From contig NC_045132.1 of NCBI RefSeq assembly GCF_007655135.1, positions 18,552,534-18,616,533 on the forward strand: a stretch of 64,000 nucleotides of DNA. Direction: 5' to 3'. How positions within the stretch are numbered: position 1 is the first letter of the stretch; each line of letters starts with the position of its first letter. This document shows, in pieces, positions 23,101 through 32,770 of this stretch. The DNA comes from Punica granatum. Lineage: Eukaryota > Streptophyta > Magnoliopsida > Myrtales > Lythraceae. The notes under the pieces were generated by a model. The model saw only the letters and a program-made list of their open reading frames with translations, searched no databases and was not told the origin of the DNA. The position numbers and the translations under genes were made by a program.

Positions 23101-26100
23101 ATGTGCAATCGTGTTTTCCATCCTATCATTAATTAAGTGATAAATTGAATGTTAAAATCATTAATTTTAAGTAATGTGTATGGATTTGGGTATTGGTGAC
23201 TAACTTAGGCCCACGAGAGTCCAAGAGCGTATCGGCCTCGTTGACCGGTTGTTCTTGGCTCTTGAGGACCCGTCTTGGTCTTCGTGTCACAAATCGTTTC
23301 GTTAACCCGTAGTATTCAAGGCATAGGGCAACAATCACAAAAAGAATTTTCACACACGGGGGAAGAGACGTGTAACTCAGCTAAATAAATCACTCGTTTT
23401 AAGTAAGATGCGTAAATTGTTCAAAAAACGGTAAGCGCATCAATAGGTTAAGAACGGGCGATCTTGCCTTTTTCAAGCTCAAATTTCACAAATTATTGAG
23501 ACGCGTGGTCCAATGTAGCATGGACGTCTGATAAAGACTCGTGTATCTTGATTCGGATATTCGCCTGATTTTAGGCGGTTCAAGTCAAGGCGCGCGAATC
23601 TTTTTCAGATCACTTTCGGGTAGATTGATTGGTTATTTGGTTCCCTCGGGGTTCCTACGTAACCCTGGAGGACTCAGGGGATCGGTCGACACCGGCTACA
23701 GGCCGAGGTGGCTCGCATCGCGTAGTTGACCCACTGCAAATATATATAAAAATAAGCGCGAATTTTACCAGCAATTGGACTGGGTCAAATCAAGTAATAT
23801 AGTGATGAATAGAGTGTCGATCCCACGAGGATTAATTAAGTACTAAACCTATATTAGATTCTATTATTATCTAGGCAATCAAATTGAGAGAATTAATTAA
23901 TTAACTACTAATCAATCTAAATCGTCACAAAGAGCAGAAAGAGAATTGTATGAAAATATATCAATTGAAAGTGGGAAAAACAGAATCCACCCTAGTTTCA
24001 CTAATCAGATTGCCATCGTGTTATATAGATTAATAGCTATGTGGTTATTCAAGTGAGTTTATCAAGCATTTAAAATTAAAGTCTTAAACCCCTAATTAAT
24101 CAATCAGCTCCCGCATCTCTAATTAATAGTGGACTCTAAATTATAATCATACACCTTCCAGTGCTATGATTGTCTAATGCCCTAAATTAATTATCTCTAA
24201 TGTCTTAGCGAATAACTAACTAGAAACATTGCATTAATCCCTGGATAATCTCTAATTAAACTAATTAACGCAGCTTCCGCATTTAACTAATTAGTCTAAT
24301 CAATTATTCCTAACAAACCCTATATCAACTCCCGTATCAATAGTGTTTCTAACAATTATAACCAATTAAGAATTAAAATTGAAATTATAGGAATTGCAAT
24401 CATGAATCATCAACACATCTATTAATCCTATAACATGGCGACAATCATCATATTAGCTACCTAGTGTTTCATCATATTCCCACAAGAGAAGCTTAGAACA
24501 TCATGGAATTGAAAACACAATTATAATTCAAAGGAGTCATTGTAATAGAATTCATATTCAGCAGTAAACTCAAGATATTGAATCCTAAAACAAAAACCCA
24601 ACAATTCCTTTAAGGAATAGTCTCTTCCACAATTATTCGCTTCAAATCAATTGATCCAAGTGACGGCTCTAAACAAGACTCTCTCCAAAAACTCTCTAGG
24701 TTAAAAGAATGGTGAAAGATGGCTCCCCCCAGGGTTTTCTAATCTTGTTATAAGGAGTATTTATATCCAAAACAAAAAAAAAATCCGAAAGATATAGACT
24801 AGCTCCCAATTGCGCAAAACTCCTCAATATTGCTCGTAATTCCATCTAAGTCCTCAAAGACCTACAATATCAAATTACACATAATTAAGCACAAACTTCT
24901 TATAATTTCTATAAAATTAATAATAATTTAACATGAATTGCACAATAAAATATGAGTATAATATGCTCTTATCAACTTCCCCACACTTGAACTTTTGCTT
25001 GTCCTCAAGCAAAATAAATAAGACCAAGGAAAGAAATCTATCATAGAGAGTACAAATTTTCATATTTACTGATTCAAGCATTTGATATCTCATAATTTAT
25101 GACTCGCTATTTTGTAGTGCCCACTGCTCAAACCAAACTGGAAACATGTGATCAGAGTACTACAATTGAAATTAACCAGCTAATCTAGAGAAAGCAAATT
25201 TTAATCCAAGCGTTTAGTCTAAGATTTTTATTTCAAAAGTAAATACTCAATCCTATAAAGAAAAATACATATTTAAACTTCATAGCTGTTAGCAGGCATA
25301 TGATCCCTCTAATTATCCCTCTAAGCAAGTCAACAAGGTAGTGAAAGCATATGGTATCTGCTTCGTCCCTAGGTTTTCTTCCTTTTTATTACAAGTCTTA
25401 ATTCATTTTTTTTTGTTTTTGCATTCAATTTCTCCTTTCTGTTTCTTAAGCAAATTTTTTTTTTTCAAGTCCAATTTTTGTTTGAACTTGTGCCTTTCCG
25501 CTCTTCTCGTTATAGTGAGTTCATTGAGTCGGCACATCCCGAGCTCATCACCCAAGTGACCAGGTTTTAAAGGGACCCCTACAAACTCTTCCTTACTCTA
25601 ACATTCAAGTTAGGATACTCATAACTCAATTCTTGAGTCATTGGAGTAAAGGCTATGCTTGCTTTTTTTTTTTTTGAATGCTCACTAACACTTTTCATAC
25701 TTCTTTTATAGGAATCACTAAGTATAAAGCTTCTTTTACCTCTTTCACTAAATGTTGAAGTGCTATTAGAACAATTAAAAAGAGGATATACTAACTAACT
25801 TTGCTTAGAAGTAGACCTGTTTATTTTTCACTTAAAGACTTGACCGACTCTTAAACTTCAAACTCTAGGGCTAAAAACTAGGTAAATTTGATTTCTAAAG
25901 ATTTGACTAATTAATTTTAACTAAGTACAAAAATCACAACAGTTGTGAGTAGGCTGCCTAAGTGAGTCAATTTTTTTTTCAAACAATTCCTGAACAAATG
26001 CTATCAACAGTATTCTTCGTACAATCTCTAGATTTCAATAATAAAAAAAAATTAAAAAAATTTGGCCTAACAATTTCCAGATAACTTAAGGACAATTATA

Positions 26101-26584
26101 ATTCAAGGTGACAGGGAAGTATAACCATTTATTAACAAAGACAAGCATCAAATGTCATGAGTAACGAATTAAATCACAGAATTCAGACATCAACACTATA
26201 CTCAATTTTATACTCCATCTGTTTAGTATCTCCCTTCCCTACACTTAGATTAAACAGTGTCCTCACTGTTCCTAATGTAGCTCTAGTAAAACGAAAATAA
26301 AAATAAAGAACATAAGAGAAAAAGAGATACTAGTACTTCCCTGGTTCGAAAAATTAAGCTGAAGCTCAAGTTCTGCAAGATCATATGCCTTAGCAAATTA
26401 GGTGTATCATATACCCCTAGACCCTGGCAATTTACCAGCCTTCGACCTTCAGGTCGTAAATAGGCAAGGGGCATCTCCTTCTCACGCGTGTCCATCACGT
26501 GTCCCAACGGGAAGGTGGACACTCCCAAGCCGTGCAATGGTGTTCGCATGCGGGCCTTGACGAGACGAAATTCGAGTCCATACA
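20152..26584 (+). mobile_element. Solo LTR (opposite orientation) inserted in copia gag, itself interrupted
   Basis: Begins TGTCAACACC, the reverse complement of the LTR end seen at 53432, and ends near 26584 with a decayed GACGAAATTCGAG..ACA, so this LTR's sense is plus. Homology to the family runs 20152 to about 23728 and again about 26345-26584. The gap holds another retroelement tail, and about 0.9 kb of LTR is missing there. Flanking pentamers ATATA (20147-20151) and ATATC (26585-26589) differ by one base. Removing the insert restores the gag reading frame. The many open frames at 20757-22800 lie in the CT-rich part of the LTR and are not genes. Confidence 0.82.
23743..26340 (-). mobile_element. 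3' LTR and internal tail of another LTR retrotransposon
   Basis: On the minus strand a polypurine tract AAGTGTGGGGAAGT (about 24990-24976) is followed directly by TGATAAGAGCATATT, which looks like an LTR start. The LTR seems to end with TTTGCA near 23743, giving about 1.2 kb. The stretch 24990-26340 is non-coding internal sequence just upstream of the tract, including the word GGACAAGCAAAAGTTCAAG that I recognise from plant Ty3 elements. I cannot place the lineage, and neither border shows a clear duplication. Confidence 0.5.
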
Positions 26585-27990
26585 ATATCATGATGGATCT
26601 CGCAAACGTGAATGTCAAGATAGAAGATGAGGATCAAGCCTTATTCATGTTATGTTCTTTGTGAAAGTCCTACGAGAGCTTCGCCGACACCATACTCTAC
26701 AGGGGGACAAGTATCACCTTGGAAGACGTCAAGGCATCGTTGAACTTGAAGGAGTGACGAAGAAGGTGACCGGCTACTAGGTGAGCAATGGTGAGGGACT
26801 TATCGTAACGGGCAGATTGACTGAGAAAAGGTCTCGTAGCAGATGCAAGTCAGGGCACCGGAAAAGGACTTGCTGGATTTGTGTCGAGGAAGGCCATCTT
26901 AAGCGAGACTGTCAAAGGGAGAAAAATCAAGGCATCGATGAATATAGGAGTGACGGAGCAAAGTGATGGAGAAAGAGATATTCTCTCGGTTGCAGCAGAT
27001 AGGGGGACAAGGTCTCTCACTACACCGGATTGGTCAGGTACACCGTGGGTTCTCGATTCGGGTAACTCTTACCATATTTGTCTTGACAGAGAGTTGTTTA
27101 CTGCTTATCGGTCAATAGAGGATGGTACAATTCTCATGGCGGATGATTGGACATGTAATATTATTGGGAAAAGTAGAGTTAATTGAGATGTATGATGGTA
27201 GTGAGATAATATTGTCAGATGTTAGGCATGTCCGGGGTATAAGAAAAAATTTGATCTCGTTAGGAAATCTTGATACTCTTGGCTGCAAGTACGGGACCAA
27301 AGTGGAGTTTTAAAGGTCTCGAAGGGAGCTCCTATGGTGATGAATGGGGCTTTGTGGTATGGGTTATATGTTCTACAAGGTAAAGCCAGTACTAGCACAA
27401 CGTTCGAGAGGTTAACTCTGGAAGAAAAGTACTTGGGTGATCTTGGCCTTGACAAGGTGGATGGGTACAGGTCATTACACTCGATCAGTAAGTCCTCGAG
27501 ATTCGTTGTCAATTGACTTATTGCTTTTAATAAAACTGATTTGGTGGAGCAGTGTAAGAGAGGAAGCCGAGGACATGTGGAGAAACTTGTGGAGAAAGTG
27601 GAGTTCGTGGTGGAAAACCTTGAGACTCTTGAGACTAAGCCTATGGTGGTAGATGATGTTCAAATGGGAAGGTCTGAGGAGAGACAACATTCTCTACGGA
27701 ACAATTCGCAAACAAGGGACAGACAAAGAGAGCATTTGAGACCGCGGGACTGCTTCGAACTTGCGGAGTTGGTGGTATCAAGTAATGCTGAAGTCGAGGA
27801 TATGACTTGTAGACGAGTCAGCTTTGGAGCGTGCACAAAAAGAAAGCTAAGGAAGCCCGGCACCCCGAAGGAGTCTAAGGGTGGCTTGGACTGGAATGGC
27901 ACGCATGCAAGGTGAGGTAGAGCCTGGTAAGGCTGTGACGGAGCAATCAAGTAGGAGGCTAATCATGCTTAGCTAAATGCGAGCCAAGGT
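26585..27990 (+). pseudogene. copia gag C-terminus, zinc knuckle, protease and pre-integrase remnants
   Basis: Translation resumes the split gag with DLANVNVKIEDEDQ. A CCHC zinc knuckle CWICVEEGHLKRDC lies near 26863-26905. A different frame carries an aspartic-protease block, WVLDSGNSYHIC, near 27046-27082. A third frame carries a pre-integrase-type segment (VRHVRGIRKNLISLGNLD, then KVSKGAPMVMNG) between 27190 and 27380. The three frames imply at least two indels. Sequence from about 27440 to 27990 is degenerate and lacks recognisable integrase core or RT. The element was probably already a deletion derivative. Confidence 0.75.
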
Positions 27991-27998
27991 GGAGATTT

Positions 27999-28639
27999 AT
28001 TAGAGATGTCTCGCATTAAGCTCGAAAGACTCAAAGTATCGAACACCCAGTTGGCGGTGATGAGTTCTGCCGAAATGAGGAAGGGACAATATATTTCCTC
28101 TTTTCTAGGGATTTTGTTGTATTTTTTTGAATATTTGAATAGTGAAATATTCTTAAGAGATATTAGAGATATTTCTAAGATGTCTTTAGCTTATTTAAAA
28201 TATGACATATATATCTCAAATGAAAGTTTATTCTAGAGGGATTTAGGATATCTATGAGATTTGAGGAGTCTTGTATCTATATATAGGGAGTGAGTCCTGT
28301 ACTCGAAAGTATAACGTGGTGAGGGACAGTGAGTTTGGGTGAGATCTTCGGGAATTTTCTTGGGGATATATTCTATGTAACTCTAGGGTTTTAGAGTAAG
28401 AAATCTGAGAGAATTGACAGGTCGGGAAAAACACTTCTCGGTGAGGTTCGGGTCGGTAAGGGGGCTTGGGAAGCACGATTGATATCTTGGTTGTTATCTC
28501 CAGTTTTTCGATCTAATAGATACTCCTGCTCTGTCCGTGAATATTTCCCTGCGTTTGAAGATTTTATGATGTATATTTAGTGTCGTTATTTTTCGATTTC
28601 TTGTGATTCTAATCTTGTTTAGACATCTTTGGAATAACA
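27999..28639 (+). repeat. copia 3' LTR (about 641 bp)
   Basis: Follows the polypurine-like AAGGTGGAGATTTA and starts TATTAGAGATGTC, with the expected TG apparently changed to TA. It ends GGAATAACA, directly before a primer-binding site. A TATA-like TCTATATATAGGG at about 28271 could be the LTR promoter. Only the last ~55 bp have a counterpart upstream, at 19728-19782. Confidence 0.65.
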
Positions 28640-28641
28640 AT

Positions 28642-28798
28642 TGGTATCAGAGCACAGGTTTTGGAGCTGTTAAAGATGTCAGACACGAGATTTGAGGTGG
28701 AGAAATTCAATAGGACGAACGAGTTCGGATTATGGTAGATAAAGATGAAGGCTTTGCTAGTTCAACATGGCCTAGAAGGAGCACTAGGAGGAGAGGAC
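28642..28798 (+). pseudogene. Primer-binding site and second copia gag fragment
   Basis: TGGTATCAGAGC (28642-28653) is the exact initiator tRNA-Met complement. The gag start follows as in 19784-20000 (FEVEKF.., KMKALLVQHGL) but stops abruptly near 28798, where MLP unit B intron begins. The result is an LTR followed by a second internal-region start, a configuration usually left by unequal recombination. Confidence 0.7.
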
Positions 28799-29216
28799 AA
28801 GCTAATCTTTGAGCATCACTATGAAGAAGCTTCATTTTGACAAACTAATTTCTACGATTACAAAGGAGACAACCCTGTATCCGGACTTAATTTTACAAAT
28901 GTGATCACCAGTTCTGTTCTGTCCAGTGCATTGGTGTCAAGTCAGAGAGGCTAGAATCTCGATATCACATCGACATGCAATTCTAGGTCGAGATACATAT
29001 ATGTATGACTAGCTTACCAACGGTGTAGTTCTAGATCTTGATAGCTCCATGGTCGTGCCAGTCACCTTCATGAAGAGCAACTGCCTGAATGTTTTGCGAC
29101 GTAGCCGAGAGGATCTCGTGGACCTCTTTCCTCCACAACTTGTAGTACTGGTCTGCACTCGATATCAGGTCGATATCCTTCTGCAGCCCTCCGTGAAATG
29201 CCTCCGGTGACGCCAT
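28799..29216 (-). pseudogene. MLP-like pseudogene, unit B (exon 1 only)
   Basis: Exon 1 spans 29216-29018 with the same ATG context and the same GTAAGC donor as unit D. Codon 62 (29033-29031) is TAG where the intact copy has TGG, so the product would end after 61 residues even before the donor. The intron continues to about 28799 and then joins copia sequence. No exon 2 of this copy exists anywhere in the window. A CTATATAG TATA-like word lies upstream at about 29251. The family is major latex protein-like (Bet v 1 fold). Confidence 0.82.
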
Positions 29217-29409
29217 GTCTTGTTTGTCTCTTGATACTAAATGATTAAGTCTATATAGAGTTTTTATGTATTTGTGTACACGTACACTGGTGACCTGATG
29301 ATCTTGAGACACATGTCAAACTAGTTATATACATGGCTCCCGCAAATCATGATTCACGTGGTTTCCATATATGTAAGTACCCAATTTTTTCGGTTAAAAT
29401 ATAATCCAA

Positions 29410-29575
29410 AAGACCAACATGATTGGTTCCAAAACGTTAGACACCTGCTTTGTTTTTCTTAAACAAGATCTTATGTTCGAGTCATGTGAATAGAAAAAAT
29501 TCATGATTAAAAAAGATTTACCTCTTAATATGTTAATTCGGCTCGAGATGGATTAGTCGGGACTTGTAAAAAAAA
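29410..29575 (+). mobile_element. Decayed SINE copy beside unit B
   Basis: A-box-like TTGGTTCCAAAACG, B-box-like TGTTCGAGTCATG and the body word GATTTACCTCTTAAT match the family at 3726-3911. No target duplication was identified. Confidence 0.5.
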
Positions 29576-30385
29576 ATCCAAAAGTTAAGAAAAGGGTTCA
29601 GTACGCCAACATCTTTTCTGGGTGAGGATAATGAAGACGGAGCAAACTAGATCTCGTGAAATGAGAATTTGAACTAAAACCACTTGCTGCTAAATTAGAT
29701 AATTCCCTGGACAACAATAATTCTTCACCCAATACTTTTACATCCATTTTTCGCTGTGGGATTTTGAGATGAGTACAATTGTAATATTAATCTCATTAGT
29801 TACAGTGTAATTTATTCAGTTATTTATTTATTCATTCATTCATTCACTCACCTCTCCTTACTCCATTCCCTCTCCTTGCGCTACTCCGAGGAACCTCGAC
29901 ATGGCCAATTCCTCCGTCTCCGACCACCTCCACCACCTCAGTGGCACCGAGTTCAAGACCAAAGCCCTATAATCTCGTCTCTCACACGACAGGAGGGGGT
30001 TGACGGAGAAGAGAGGTAGTGTGTGAGGGGAAGGGGAGAGGTTTCGATGATAACGAGACAGCCGGCTAAGCTGTAGAGGGTTAGGGGCTATGGGAACGTG
30101 AACAGGAGCAGAGGGATAGAAGGGGGGAGGGGTGGTTGGAGAGAGAAGCAACATGTGCTGATTTGAGAAAATGTAAAAAAGTTTGGGTCTTTTTTTGAAA
30201 TAATTAACAGCTAAAATTAATGGGTCTTTATAAGTACGTGATAAAATTGAGAATATTTAGAAATCGCGCACCGTTTTCTTGCAATTTACCCTAAATTTTA
30301 ATTGTAAAGTGTTAGAATTTAATAATATTTTTAAAATTAGGTTAGTTAATTATTTATGTAGATATTTGTGAATAGAGTAATTTAT
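29576..30385. other. Inserted block with a short GC-rich gene-like fragment
   Basis: Absent from units A and D. Most is AT-rich and non-coding. Positions 29899-29970 are unlike the rest: after a CT-rich leader, an ATG opens 23 GC-rich codons (MANSSVSDHLHHLSGTEF...) ending in TAA. It looks like the 5' end of a host gene copied here, but I cannot identify the parent. The minus-strand frame 29858-30154 overlaps it and has no family support. Confidence 0.4.
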
Positions 30386-30870
30386 ATATAATGAATACTA
30401 TATTTCAGAATAAACAAATTTATATTTCGCATACGAACTTCGTATCTTATATATATATAAATTAAAATTCTCTCTTTTTCTTTAATAGGAACAATGAGCT
30501 CACCGGTTATTTGGAAATTTATTTATTATCCATTATATGATTGAGAATTCTGAATATTTTAATGCATAATGGCAATTTCTAGATTGAGATTACGTGCAAG
30601 TGCAGATCTTGGATCTCGAATAACATCACAACCGTAGTATATGATTTTTTTTCCCAGAACATTAGTAAACAAAAAAACGCTGTTGTTGACAACGTTCTCA
30701 ATAATTCATATTTCTAAGTTGAGGGCAAGTACAATTTTTCTTCTTTTTTTATTTTTATTTTTTATAACGAGAGTGTCCGGGTTTCCGACTAATCTCACGA
30801 TCCACGTGAACACCCTGCAAGCCTACGGGACCTGTAAGTCCGGCAAGTACAATTAATACCAAAGCCCTTT
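30386..30870. repeat. MLP duplicon flank beside unit B
   Basis: Positions 30388-30470 match 44200-44285, and 30490-30665 match 7855-8000 and 45190-45340, in the same order as in units A and D. Non-coding. Confidence 0.65.
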
Positions 30871-30914
30871 TTTTCGGTTACGACGCCCTTTTTTTCTGTG
30901 TGAACCTTAGTATT

Positions 30915-31065
30915 CGGAAACTCAATTGGGCCCCAACTAATCTAATGGAGTCGGGTCGGTCCACTATGGGGTAAAACTCTCGCAGCGTGAATTTTCTGCA
31001 TTCACATAAGACCGAACAAACGTCGAACTGCTTAAACTAATCCACATTGTTACGACCCCTTCTTT
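30915..31065 (-). mobile_element. Decayed SINE copy
   Basis: Reverse complement of the SINE family body (ATGGGGTAAAACTCTCGC, GGTCCACTATGG) with the head toward 31060. No duplication identified. Confidence 0.5.
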
Positions 31066-31207
31066 TCATTCCCTAGGATTATTTGCATCTATGAAACCAC
31101 GTGAATCATGACTTTTGGAGGCCATGAACGTAAATTGAAATAATTATTTGTAAAATACATACTCCAAGGGTGGCATAAATCTATATATAAAGGGAATTTC
31201 GCCATTA

Positions 31208-31515
31208 ATATGAGTGCGTTTGGATTTAGAGTTGAGTTGAGTTTAGTTGAGTTTTGGTTTTAATTAATTTGTAATGATTGTATTGTTGAATTATGAGAAA
31301 AAGTGTGAAAAATTAATAAATAATTGAGAGGAAGTAATGATTAAGTAATGATTGTATCATTGAATTATGAAAAAGTAATAAATAGTTGAGAGAATTTAAT
31401 ATTAAAAATTGAATTGAATGGTTAAAAAAATTTTAAAAATGAAAAAAGTAATGATTGTGATGTTTAATTGAAGATAAGTGGAGTTGAGTTGAAATTTTTT
31501 AAAAAAACAAACACA
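31208..31515. mobile_element. Probable MITE upstream of MLP unit C
   Basis: An AT-rich, non-coding segment with imperfect inverted ends GAGTGCGTTTGGATTT and AACAAACACACCC, and internal TTGAGTTGAG repeats near both ends. I cannot define a target duplication, so the superfamily is open. It lies about 5 bp upstream of the duplicated promoter segment. Confidence 0.45.
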
Positions 31516-31520
31516 CCCTG

Positions 31521-31676
31521 CATCTCAAGATCAGGTGATCGGTGTACATGTATACAAAAATATAGAAACCATAAATATAGCCCGGGTCATTTAATATGCA
31601 TCTCAAGATCAGGTGATCGGTCTACGTGTATACAAAAATATATAAACCATAAATATAGCCCAGGTCATTCGGTACA
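31521..31676 (+). promoter_or_regulatory. 78-bp tandem duplication in the MLP unit C promoter
   Basis: Two copies (31521-31598 and 31599-31676) each begin CATCTCAAGATCAGGTGATC and include TACGTGTATACAAAAATATA (TACATG in the first) and ATAAATATAGCCC. The segment ends 20 bp before the ATG. The equivalent region of unit D (about 43160-43100, minus) has one copy, with CTCAAGATCATCAGATCACC and TACGTGTATACAAATA. The block probably carries the TATA-like element and an ACGT-core motif. Confidence 0.65.
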
Positions 31677-31696
31677 AGTAGAGACGAACAATTAAA

Positions 31697-32500
31697 ATGG
31701 CGTCACCGGAGGCACTCTGTGGGAAGTTGCAGAAGGATATCGAGCTGAAATCAAGTGCAGCCCATTACTATAAGTTGTGGAGGAAGGAGACCCATAAGAT
31801 CCCCACTGCTTCGTCACCAAACATTCAGGCAGTATATTTTCAGTGTGGGACATGGAATCGTAACCCCTGCTCTCACTCATATTATGGTATCCAACACGAC
31901 CGGATGGGCTGAGCTTATAAATGGTTCGTCCATCCAACCCAAAAACTCAGACTCTCAAGTGGTGGGGGTATTATAAACTCTTTTTTTTTTTTTGTTTATT
32001 TCCGATATAAGATTGTAGGATCCTTAATATATATGCAAAATATAAATAAGTTCAGACATAGGGTTCGACTTTTCTAGAAGCATATTTCAATATGGCACGT
32101 ATAGGATGTAACACTGTAATGGCAGAGCGCGAACCCATGTAGCTGTCCGTCCAAAATATACATAAGGATCTCCATCTTGAGACGATGAATAACCTTATGT
32201 TTTATGAGCAATTGTTTATGTATGCAGATGGGAAACCAGCAGTATTCAAGGAGAAGGTGGAGTTCAATGATGCGAACATGACTATTACCATCCACGGCAT
32301 TGAGGGAGACCTTTACAACGAGTTAAAGTTCTACAGGCTCACAATCAAAGGTTATCCCGAAGAGCAATGGTTCCGTGGCAAAGCTGGCCATAGAGTATGA
32401 GAGGCTGAACGAGGATATGCCGATTCCCAACAATTACATGGATTTTGCTGTCAGCGTGGTTCAGGATATCGATGCCCATGTCCATGGGGCATCGACTTAA
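31697..32500 (+). pseudogene. MLP-like pseudogene, unit C (plus strand)
   Basis: Exon 1 starts at 31697 and follows the family through NIQAV (codon 46, to about 31833). The remainder, including the EGDW loop and the splice donor, is replaced by about 310 bp of unrelated sequence. The intron's 3' part (from about 32146) and the TATGCAG acceptor survive. Exon 2 (32228-32500) starts DGKPAVFKEK but has one extra A in the run 32347-32349, which shifts the frame. Beyond it the family sequence (PKSNGSVAKL, then a C-terminus ending GAST and TAA) continues in another frame. Exon 2 is 273 bp against 272 in units A and D. It is the most diverged and the only plus-strand copy. Confidence 0.85.
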
Positions 32501-32770
32501 GAGGATTGCGCATCTTCGATCATGTCTCAGGGTGCAAAAGTTTTCTGTAGTATGAATAAGGAAGTTGTAACATGATATGAACCTATTGTGGCTGCGATGT
32601 TTCTCTACTTTCGTTCTGCATCGTACTTTTACATGGATTTTGTTGTCAGTGTGATTCAGAATATCGATGCCCATGTCCACAGGGCATCTACTTAAGAGGA
32701 TTGCGCATCTTCGATTGTGTCCCTGGATGCAATGTTTTCTATAATGTGAATTTGGATCTTGTACTATCAA
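32435..32770 (+). repeat. Tandem duplication of the 3' end of MLP unit C
   Basis: The last ~65 bp of exon 2 and ~75 bp of 3' flank (32435-32575) recur at 32630-32770, 195 bp downstream, including a second in-frame-looking C-terminus and TAA at about 32695. The segment between them (GATGTTTCTCTACTT..CTGCAT) also recurs near 33009-33035, so at least two duplication events are recorded. Confidence 0.75.

Larger units (their letters stand above)
19454..28798 (+). mobile_element. Decayed Ty1/copia element (Tork/TNT1-like) with nested insertions
   Basis: Order on the plus strand: the last ~55 bp of a 5' LTR (to 19782), a degenerate primer-binding site, the gag N-terminal half, a foreign LTR (20152-26584), the gag C-terminal half with a zinc knuckle, protease and pre-integrase remnants, a polypurine-like GGTGGAGATTTA, a 3' LTR, a good primer-binding site, and a second gag start. 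Integrase core, RT and RNase H are missing. Positions 19454-19728 are unrelated to the 3' LTR. Part of that stretch resembles the tail of the 2.6-kb repeat. Confidence 0.8.

Noticed and set aside
31200..31480. Telomere-like or satellite repeat (TTGAGTTGAG words)
   Set aside because: Too short and irregular; better explained as internal sequence of a MITE.
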